64,000 nucleotides of DNA from Paramyrothecium sp. XJ0827 (Eukaryota; Ascomycota; Sordariomycetes; Hypocreales; Stachybotryaceae): positions 992,001 to 1,056,000 of the forward strand of contig JAJFPB010000006.1 in NCBI GenBank assembly GCA_020881915.1. Direction: 5' to 3'. Numbering within the stretch: the stretch's first letter is position 1; each line of letters starts with the position of its first letter. Under the pieces are notes generated by a model that did no database searches, was not told the DNA's origin, and saw only the letters and a program-made list of their open reading frames with translations. Below, in pieces: positions 56,281 to 64,000 of the stretch. The position numbers and the translations under genes are program-made.

Positions 56281-57084
56281 TGTGATGTTTTAAACGAAAC
56301 GAGTGGAAGCCAGAAGCAGATGGCAACCCTTGGTCGCACTCAGACGGTTCGGGAAGAAATTCAACGGGTGTGCTTCGCATGCTTGTGATTGGAAAAGGGT
56401 ATTTACATGCCGCCGCAACAGCGAGTCAAGGCAAGCATAGTTTGTAGTGCCGTGGCTAGTTTAGCCAATGTAGATTACCACTCCCCGGAACAACATTAGA
56501 AAGCGAATGTTTTCCTTTCCGCTTCTAGAACGAAGTAGATGTTGCTTTAACCAAAGCTGTCCTAAAACACCTAAAAAGTCTTATAACCCCGTACCCACCA
56601 CGTGACCTAAGAACGGTCAAACGATGCCCCGTTCCATAATCCATGGATGCTTCTGTTTAGACTAATAAGAATCCTTCAGGAATGTCGAATCCACAGCGCT
56701 ATGTGTGATTGATTGAGGACCTAAAAATGGTTGGGCAACCTGTGTTATTTTTGGTGCGCATAAAATTGGGTTGTGCAACCAATCACAGTGGGCTACCTAC
56801 GTGGGAGGGGGGCCTTTTTTAACAGGCCTCATACCGGCTATAGTTCTTGAACTGGTTTCGAAAGGGCTTTAGAACCTCCTGTCAAGAAATACAGCCTGTG
56901 CGAGGCCTGTCAAAACACCCCCTCCCCCTCCTGTGTAGGTAGGCCACAAGGGTGCCTTGAGGCACAGCAAAGAACGAGAAAGATTGCGAGTCCCGAAGCA
57001 CCTTATCTTTATCACCTCACCGTCCAGGACTGAGCGTCAAAGCGTAGCAAGTTCTACTTTATTAAAAAATTTTCTTGGCCTTGA
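56281..57084. other. Intergenic
   Basis: No gene was recognised. Near 56728-56782 two short sequences containing GGTTG.GCAACC (one is the perfect palindrome GGTTGGGCAACC apart from its centre) occur about 40 bp apart. Confidence 0.45.
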
Positions 57085-57400
57085 ATGGGGAAATAAAGGC
57101 TATCATACATCTTGAATACCAATAGTACCATTGCAGGTCTATTGCTACTTGCACATATTCTCTGTTTCGCAGGTGTACCTCTATCCGGACGGCCTGTTGA
57201 AGAGACAGTTGGAGGCGTAATAGACTTACTCCATGTTTGCAGGGCTCGAGATAAGTCGATTTGAGCTTCTCGTGCTGTTGAGTGCTCCAGCGATAACTCA
57301 ATGAGGTAGACGGACCGATGGAACGAGTCTGCTCCGTGACTACCTTTCCAATATGACTTGGCGGTTTGTTGGTGGTACGTAAACTACCTGGCTCGGAAGG
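57085..57400 (-). pseudogene. HET-domain remnant
   Basis: A minus-strand frame reads SLSYRWSTQQHEKLKSTYL, then KHGVSLLRL and LQQAVRIEVHLRNREYV. This matches the start of a fungal heterokaryon-incompatibility (HET) domain: the L-S-Y/H-x-W core, G-x-x-L-x-x-L, and A-x-R-x-x-x-x-L..Y-x-W-I-D. The expected W-I-D-S-L-C-I-x-Q-D follows only in broken form (AIDLQ in one frame, GIQD in the next). The frame then ends, and the rest of a HET protein is missing. HET proteins trigger cell death on non-self fusion; this fragment is inactive. Confidence 0.45.
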
Positions 57401-57706
57401 GCTTGAGGTGGTGGCGAGTGCGCTACAAAGATGAAATAAGATCATCTGAAGGATAAAGAAACGGTAGCCACACTGAATTGAACAGAATTCAACTCAAATT
57501 GGAATGAGTCTTGCACGTTGAGTCTGCAAGGTCGCATTCGCGTCACTAGAGGGAGCAGGGCATTCGCCATGCTGTGTGCCGCAAGCCACCTGCAGATATT
57601 TGCAGGATGCCCGGATCCTCCAACATTTTGGCATGGCAGGTTTGTAGAAGCTTGCCCTTTGCTTGTTGCGTACTAAGTACAACCCGCGTCAGTTAGCTTG
57701 AGGGAG
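57401..57706. other. Intergenic
   Basis: Short spacer between the HET remnant and the 3' end of the chitinase-like gene; nothing recognised. Confidence 0.5.
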
Positions 57707-60082
57707 TCACCGGCGATGTCGTCGAGAATTGTGACAATCCACGGTACGTCGTTCGGATTGGTAGTCCGCGGATTGCCTCTTGTCCCTGTAATCAAGGTAG
57801 GCATCGATGTAGTTTTGGAGCTCCTTGACCTTCTGACTGCCAAAGGGATCGTATGCGGGCGCGTTCTCGTCGCCCCTCTGCATCTTGGGCCTGTCGCAGC
57901 AGAGCGCCTCGCTGGGCGTGAGGCAGATGTTGGTGGGCCGCGCAGCCACCCGGACCTGGTCGTCGCGGCAGGCGTCGCAGTACTTGCCCTTGCGGTCCTC
58001 GATGTCAGTGACCCAGCGGCACTTTTTGAAATCCTCGGGCATCGGATTGGCGCAGCAGTAGCTGCGCTCCGTCGTGCCCGGGCCGCAGGGCCAGATGCCT
58101 CCCCAGGCCCGGGCAGCTCCGGCTACGCGGTTCGGCTGGTTGGAGGGACACTGCTGCACCTCGCCAAGCTTGCAGCTCCCCGTGGTCCAGGAGCATCTGC
58201 CAAAGACCTCTGTCGACTTGGTCATGGTGCAACAAGCAGCCTGGTAGCCGCTCTGGCAACCCGCCGTGATGCCGCCGACCTCGACCTCGCCGACGTTGCA
58301 TCCGGCCTTGCACCGGCCCGAATTTCTGTGTCCTCGCCACTCGCACGTGGGCAGCGGCTGGTCGGCCGGGCAGCAAAACTTGGTCGTGCCGCCGACCGAG
58401 CAGACTTCACCGAAGATGGCCCCCGTCGAGGCCCGCTCCATCCGCTTGAAACCCGAGGGGCAGTCCCGGCCGCAGGCAGCCCAGGTGCAAATACTGGGGA
58501 GCTCCTGTACGACCCAGCGTGCCGGCAGGGGCTTCTTCTTGAACTCGGGCGCGTCCATGATGCGGCGGTCGACCGAGGACACGAGCGCATCGATGTTGGT
58601 TCTCTGCTTGTCATCCTGGCTTGCGGCCCAGACCATGATGCCCGAGATGCACTGGCTGCGGAAGAGGTTGTTCTTCAGCCTCCAGGTGACCTCGTCATCA
58701 AACGAGACCCACTGGTCACCCCACGAGACGGCCTTGTAGGCCGCGTCACGGTACAGCGAAGGGGTCAGCCTGTGCTCCTCGATAATGTCCTGGATCTCTG
58801 AATGGAGGAGCACGCCGGTGGTACCCGAGCGCTTGCCGGCGTTGCCTCCCGACACGACGCGGCACCCCGGCTTGCTGCACTGCGTGTCCGCTAGGGTAAA
58901 GCTGCGGCCATAGAAAGACAAGCCCATGACGACCTTGTCAGGGTCGATGTCGTTGCGCCACAGGATGTCCAGAGTCATTTGGATCTCGGTCAGGTTGGTG
59001 TGCGAGTTCACCCACGGACCCGTTCGCTCGTTGTCGATGTCCCATGACCCGTGGATGTCGTACGACATGATATTGAACCAGTCAATATGGCGCTGCAGGC
59101 CCTTTATGTCGAAGTGCCTGAGGTACCAGTAGCTGGAGGGCAAGGTCAGGGAAATGCCCTTCTTGAACATGCCCTTGGCGTTGAGCCGCTTGCGTAGCCG
59201 CGCCATAAAGGTGACGAAGTTGGCGAAGTCTTCCCCTCGGCCGCTGCGGTCCGGAGCCACTGGATATTGCCAGTCCAGATCGAGGCCATCGAAGCCATAG
59301 GTGTTCATGACCTTGATGAGCGACGCGGTAAAGTCATCCTGCGCGTGTGGTGATGCGGCAATGTCGCTAAAGGTCGTGGCCGTGGGCCCGGGGTCGTTAA
59401 AGGTCCACCCGCCCACGGCGATCCAGATCTTGACGTCGGGCTGGATGTTCCTGAGAACCTGGATACGCCGCATGTAGCTCTGAGTGTCACCGCCGCCTGG
59501 AATGACCTCAAATGTCTTGGGATCGATGGTAGCAAAGGCAAAATTGATGTGGGTGTAGTACCCAAAGGGTATCTCCTCGGGCAGCATGCCGTAGCGGCCT
59601 CGCTCCGTCCTCGACCACGCTTCAAAGTAGCCGATGACGCGCTTCACAGGCGTAGAGAAGCTGCAAGACGGACGCTTGACCTTGTTGTCCTCTTCGCAGA
59701 ATTCATCCGTCGTGCCGCAGAAACCGTGCTTGCTGCAGCAGACGTTTAAGGGGCACTTCTTCCACTTGCTCCAGGTGCTGCCGTCCCAGCCGGGGTTGCA
59801 GTCTGACTCGCGTTCGCGGTTGTTCTGGCATCCTCTCCTATGGTGTTCGTCTCGTCAGACAGAGGCTCAAAGAGGGGGCGCAGAGCTTCGGCCAACTTAC
59901 CCGCAGTAGTCTGGCCCATTGCCGCAGTGCCCCGCGCTGCTACGGCATCCTTGAGGACATGGCTGAGAGGCGCTGCAGATCGTGTCTTGGGCAAGAAGGC
60001 GTGCCTGGATTGTATTAATTTTCAGCTGCAGACTGAGGCGGCTCGCGAGTAGCAGCGATAGTCCAAACCATAAGAGTCTCAT
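57707..60082 (-). CDS. GH18 chitinase-like protein with CBM18 modules and Gln at the catalytic position
   Basis: Exons 60082-59901 and 59837-57707 give 770 aa. The intron is GTAAGT..CATAG (63 nt), joining GPDYCG to RGCQNN. A signal peptide (MRLLWFGLSLLLASRLSLQL) is followed by hevein-like chitin-binding sequence: PCPQGC..GHCGNGPDYC, and CPLNVCCSKHGFCGTTDEFC. A GH18 TIM barrel occupies residues about 125-490: VIGYFEAW, KIWIAVGGW, GFDGLDLDWQYP, MSYDIHGSWD and GIMVWAAS. The catalytic motif DxxDxDxE has Gln (CAA, 59267-59269, about residue 251) instead of the proton-donor Glu. The C-terminal 260 residues are Cys-rich repeats. The layout is that of fungal subgroup-C chitinases, which commonly neighbour LysM genes. 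With Gln at this position chitin hydrolysis is expected to be lost or very weak, and a chitin-binding role is more likely. It is divergent from the LysM gene at 60645. Confidence 0.85.
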
Positions 60083-60644
60083 GGTGGAGAGGTGAAGAAA
60101 CAAAGCTATTCGAGGAAGAATGGCAAGACATCAAACAGGCAGCTAACCTGTCCACTCTACTGATATAACAAGAGACTCTTTCTTGAGCACTATACGTTCC
60201 GGTCCTCGAAAAGGTATGTACACAGTGTGACCGGGAAAACGACCCTTTCGCGGCTCGCCCGAGGCTCAACCAACACCAACCCCTGCACGATCCGATGCAC
60301 CAATCTCGCGGTCTCGCTGCTATCCACATAATTACGGAGTCGGGAGAGCACCCCTATGACAGTGTGGCGGTTGAAGTCTCACCGAAATGCTTCACATGAC
60401 GAGCAGATGAATCAGACCGCTCAAGACGCTGGCACGGACCGGGATTTGCGTGCCACGCACTTTGCGTTGCAGCCGAATCGAGAACTTGTCATCACCGCCA
60501 ACAGCCTTGAGCTGCAAAGTGTAGAGCCCTTCATGAATACCCGCGTCGACCAAACCCATTCTTTGTGGGCTTTCGCCAGCAATCGGACCAAGTCTATTCT
60601 TCCAGTGCCCTGCGCTCTAGCTTCTATCAGCATTTAGTACGTTA
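60083..60644. promoter_or_regulatory. Bidirectional promoter, chitinase-like/LysM pair
   Basis: A 562-bp spacer between divergent start codons of the GH18-like and LysM genes. Co-regulation from it is expected by analogy with other fungal chitinase-LysM pairs. No individual element was assigned with confidence. Confidence 0.6.
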
Positions 60645-62087
60645 ATGGCAAGCAACTGCGGACGTGCGATGTCCGCGGGCACGAGGCTTGTGGTGTTGAT
60701 GGCTGCACTCGCCACCGGACAGCAGACCCGGCTCCGGCTGGCCCCCGAGGGCAAGTTCGCGGGCTTGGGCCTTGCGACTGGATGCGAGTCCGTCCTCTAC
60801 CAAGAGCTCAACTGTCCTACCATCGTTGGCGACCTTGGACAAAAGGTCTACCATGGCACCGTTGCCGACAAGAGCACCACGGATGCTCTCTGCGCGAGCA
60901 CCTGCTCGACGGCGCTGAACACGGCCCGCAGACGAATTGCAGGCGCCTGCGCCACCACGCCCGAACTGGTCCCCGGGTATCCCGTCGTTGCGCTGGTGGA
61001 CTCGATCCAGACGGGCTGGAACGAAACGTGCCAGAAGGACAGGCAGACGGGACAGTACTGCAACAGTAGGTAGATGGTGTGAAATAAATCGCGAGAATTG
61101 GCAAACTGACACGACTTTGCGTACAGCCATCATGGAATCGTTCAAGGACGTGGACGAGCTCAGCGACATGCCACGGGAGGAGCTTTGCTCGTACTGCTTC
61201 GGAGAAAGGCTGAGGATGATGCAACGCTCCCCCTACTCGGCCTACGACTACTTATATGCGGACATGTTAGAATTCGTAAATAAGAGCAAGTGCTTCGCCA
61301 AAGGTCAGGCCTCTACAGCGTGTACTCGACAGCTAACGTGTTTCCAGATTGCAAAGTCGACAGCCCCGTGACGGTTCTTCCCAACCCGTTCCACATCAAC
61401 ATCACGGAAGAGGCCCGCTGCGAGCCTGAAAGGCAATATACGACGCAATCGAATGACACGTGCGACAGCATCGCAGAGCGCTACTCGGTCTCGGGCGCCA
61501 TGCTGTATTACCTCAACCCGGAGCTGACCAACTGCACAGCGCCGTCGCCCGGCACCAAGCTCTGTCTTCCAGACCAGTGCGAGACCATATACAAGGTGCA
61601 GTCCATGGAGGACGACTGCGTGGAAGTGGCCGTTCGCCACGGGGCCTCGTGGATCGACCTCATCGAGTGGAACCAGGGTTTGGACTCACGATGCACCAGC
61701 CTCTGGAGCACGAGCCCTTTCTGGGGCCGAGTCATCTGCGTTAGCCCCCCGGGAGGCAAGTTCATCCCCCCTCCTCCGCCCATCGACTCCAAGTCAGGAA
61801 ACGGAGGCATTGGGGGCCCCGGAGGGTCCGGCAGCGGGCACGCCGACAGGGTTGTCCCGCCCCCTGAGGGCGCCGCCGTGGCCGAGGGTACCACAAGCCG
61901 CTGCGGCCACTACGTTCAGGCCCAGAAGAACAAGGGCTGCAACACTATGCTTGCCAGGAGCGCGGTGCCCATGGGGCTGTTTCTGCAGGCCAACCCATCG
62001 CTAGGCAAGGTCCCGCTCGAGTGTTCGGACAAGCTGAAGGTGGGCAATTGGTACTGCTTGCGCCCGTACCGTTGGTGGAATCATTAG
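60645..62087 (+). CDS. Secreted LysM-domain protein
   Basis: Exons 60645-61065, 61127-61303 and 61348-62087 give 445 aa. Introns GTAGGT..TACAG and GTCAGG..TCCAG (CTAAC branch) join QYCNTIMESFKDV and KCFAKDCKVDSP. The signal peptide is MSAGTRLVVLMAALATGQQ, best cleaved from the second in-frame ATG at 60669. An N-terminal Cys-rich region of about 220 residues precedes three LysM modules: QYTTQSNDTCDSIAERYSVS..LCLP, YKVQSMEDDCVEVAVRHGAS..ICVS and YVQAQKNKGCNTMLARSAVP..YCLRP. A Pro/Gly-rich linker (FIPPPPPIDSKSG) separates modules two and three. LysM modules bind chitin oligomers; fungal secreted forms shield hyphae or chitin fragments, or act with chitinases in self or mycoparasitic interactions. 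The gene is intact and divergent from the GH18-like gene. Confidence 0.9.
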
Positions 62088-62553
62088 ACGGGGGTGAAGA
62101 TGGATGAGTGTCGTGGCGGTGGAAGACTGCCTTTCCATAGGTAGCAGGAAGCGAGAAAAGACAATCCTGCAAATTGAATGGTTGTTTCATTTTCGCTGGT
62201 CCCTTATTGGCACTGATGGCCAGGCGAGAAGGTAGGGGATGATACAGACGGGGTGAACGAGATGTACTGCGAAGCTCCGGAGGTGCAGGGTAAGACGTGC
62301 AAGTTGGTTGTTGGAAAGCCATTCTAAACCCTGCAAGGGTACAAGGATCATGTCAACCTCTCCAACAGCGACAGCTTCTTCCTCTTCAATCAATCAATCA
62401 AACAAGTGTTGTTTCGTTGATTTGATCTCAACAGGAGCATGAGACCCGGCTCTTGGCTCCTTCTCTACAAAATCATCACTCCATTTCCATCTGAATTGCC
62501 TTACGCTGCTCAAAGTGCCCACCTACAACCCACAAGCTGCCCAATCTGTCACC
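62088..62553. other. Intergenic
   Basis: A 466-bp spacer containing the promoter of the ankyrin gene. An AATCAATCAATCAA run lies near 62388-62402. Confidence 0.5.
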
Positions 62554-64000
62554 ATGCAAGATGAAGATTGCCAAGACAAGGGTTATGCTCACCGTGAATT
62601 GGAAATCAGCCAAGCCTACGATTATATCCGCGATAATGACCTGCATCTCTTGAAACAGTTCCTTGCCCGCTCGCCCGACATGGTCCACGCCCGGTCGTTG
62701 GAGGGCAATTTCCTCTCCATGGCGATTCAGCACGACAATTCTGAGGCTGTGCGCATCTTGCTCGATGCTGGCATGAGCCCTCTGGAAGACGAGTGGTCAG
62801 GCAACTGTTTCGGTACTTCGCTAGAATACGCCACTGCCCATGGCAACCGGGACATCTGGCGGCTCCTGCTAGATCGACTCATCGCGATGATGCCTACCGG
62901 CATTGTTCTCCGCGGCCATGACGAGCAGGAGCTACTCGAACACAGTCTGGTTCAAGCCGCTATCTCTGGCCATGCAGGCATGGTCGCCGAGTTTATGGAT
63001 GCTTTTACATGGGCAGATGCCGTCCTGCTCGACGCTCTTGTGTGCGCTGCCGGGAGGTGGCATTCCGATGTTGTTGACCTACTCGTTAGGAAGGCTCAAT
63101 TTGACGAAAAAGGCCTGCGCAAGGCTTTGGCCTTCTCCATGAACGACCGCATCAACGTGCCGGATATACCGGGGGACCGTGTCTACATTAGCCAGCTTGA
63201 TTGCGAACAACACTACCGCGTAGTTTCTACATTGGTCAATCACAGTGGAATAAAGCTCCGTCTAGAGGGTTCCGCTCTCTTCCGCAAAGCCACCGAGGGT
63301 ATCGACAAGCGTGGCGGCCTGAGGGCTCTTTTGGAAAAGGGGGCAGATCCTAATACGCAGTGGGAGGATGGAAGTACAGCCCTGCACCGGTTCGCTTTTC
63401 CCATCAGCACAGATCCTAGGACGCGGCCTGAGGTTGTTTACTTTCAAGAGACTGATCCTTTACAAGGCTACGAGCTGCATGAACATGGTATTCGTCTCTT
63501 GCTTGATCACGGTGCCTCGATCACAATTCGAGATAACCTGGGGGCCACTCCTTCGCACCTGGCTGCCGAGGGTTCCGATACGGATATCTTTCTTCGCTAC
63601 TACCTCCCAGGCGAGCTGGACTGGACGCAGACGAATAATTACGGGGAGTCTCTCCTTCACTACGCTGCGGCGGGCGGCAAGCACAAAACTCTTGAATACC
63701 TGCTATCGCGCGGGCTCAGCCTCGATGTGAACACATCTGGCAGGACTGAATGGACGCCCCTCGCCTGTGCATTAGCACCCAATTGGCGGGTTTATAAAAC
63801 CGAACCTGCTGCTGTCAGGTCGGCGCGTCTCCTCCTTTCTCTTGGGTCTAGCCCGAGTTTTGTGACGGCCCATGGATTGACCGTTTTACATGTTCTCGGG
63901 AGCTATCAGGACAGAAATGAATCGATCGCACCCAGGAACCAAGCTCCAGGGCCCGAACCAGCCCAATGGATGGAATCACCCGAAGATGACATTCCACATT
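62554..64000 (+). CDS. Ankyrin-repeat protein, 3' end beyond the window
   Basis: The ATG at 62554 (CACCATGCA context) opens a frame with no stop or evident intron up to the window end: at least 482 residues, C-terminus missing. Ankyrin-type units recur: NFLSMAIQHDNSEAVRILLDAG, SALFRKATEGIDKRGGLRALLEKGA, DNLGATPSHLAAEGSDTDIF and NYGESLLHYAAAGGKHKTLEYLL. The helix-turn-helix spacing is about 33 residues with longer insertions. No N-terminal NACHT, F-box or signal sequence is present, so in this part it is an ankyrin-only protein, probably a cytosolic protein-binding scaffold. Partners are unknown. Confidence 0.85.
   Translation, partial: MQDEDCQDKGYAHRELEISQAYDYIRDNDLHLLKQFLARSPDMVHARSLEGNFLSMAIQHDNSEAVRILLDAGMSPLEDEWSGNCFGTSLEYATAHGNRDIWRLLLDRLIAMMPTGIVLRGHDEQELLEHSLVQAAISGHAGMVAEFMDAFTWADAVLLDALVCAAGRWHSDVVDLLVRKAQFDEKGLRKALAFSMNDRINVPDIPGDRVYISQLDCEQHYRVVSTLVNHSGIKLRLEGSALFRKATEGIDKRGGLRALLEKGADPNTQWEDGSTALHRFAFPISTDPRTRPEVVYFQETDPLQGYELHEHGIRLLLDHGASITIRDNLGATPSHLAAEGSDTDIFLRYYLPGELDWTQTNNYGESLLHYAAAGGKHKTLEYLLSRGLSLDVNTSGRTEWTPLACALAPNWRVYKTEPAAVRSARLLLSLGSSPSFVTAHGLTVLHVLGSYQDRNESIAPRNQAPGPEPAQWMESPEDDIPH

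Noticed and set aside
57698..58801. A 367-codon plus-strand frame opposite the chitinase-like gene
   Set aside because: Antisense shadow produced by high GC in third positions. The opposite strand has a clear domain structure.

Overview
This is filamentous-ascomycete DNA (Pezizomycotina, probably Sordariomycetes). Genes are interrupted by short GT..AG introns of about 44-71 nt, several with CTAAC-type branch sites. The gene families are fungal: MpaB-type oxygenases, DUF3712, 2EXR, PTH11/SAT4-like rhodopsin-domain proteins, NACHT STAND proteins, LysM proteins and CYP65-like P450s. There is no prokaryotic operon structure. All exon models were read by eye from splice signals, phase and family motifs. 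No database search was possible.

1-12.3 kb: three DUF2236 (MpaB/Lcp-type haem oxygenase) genes, two on minus (1820-3356, 4109-5008) and one on plus (10189-11100), with a cytochrome-b5-domain protein (5970-6665) and a membrane-anchored DUF3712 protein (7028-8595) between them. A small GPI-type surface protein follows (11553-12286).

13.9-25.3 kb: a secreted/GPI protein whose anchor-coding half lies behind an in-frame TAG that an alternative 3' splice site would remove (13954-15073). Next are a P450 fragment joined out of frame to a NACHT-protein fragment (15226-17714), an intact CYP65-like P450 (18765-20472), a divergent rhodopsin-domain gene with a TGA in place of a probable Trp (21264-22588), an NmrA-like pseudogene full of TAG codons (23085-23885) and a secreted HEXXH protein (23903-25290).

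26-38.5 kb: a small membrane or secreted protein, an AT-rich tract with a candidate solo LTR, a secreted EGF plus five-bladed-propeller (GH43-like) protein, a lysine methyltransferase, a P450 with a 1-nt frameshift, and decayed F-box-like sequence.

38.2-45.6 kb: a segment bounded by two copies of the same AT-rich direct repeat. It contains an FAD monooxygenase, pentanucleotide microsatellites, a NACHT-ankyrin gene with two opposite frameshifts, a hypothetical gene and a small pseudogene.

46-64 kb: a 2EXR protein, a small secreted protein, an omega-like GST, an AYR1-like SDR, a DUF3176 membrane protein and a HET-domain remnant. Then come a divergent pair of a GH18/CBM18 chitinase-like protein (catalytic Glu replaced by Gln) and a three-LysM secreted protein, and finally an ankyrin protein running off the window end.

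The genes fall into redox/secondary-metabolism-type enzymes, secreted or surface proteins, and NLR-like/HET-like self-recognition proteins. Many are broken by single events, concentrated between 15 and 46 kb. Together with the AT-rich repeats this looks like a fast-evolving accessory region. No PKS, NRPS or terpene synthase backbone gene is present, so the oxidative enzymes cannot be assigned to a complete biosynthetic cluster from this window.
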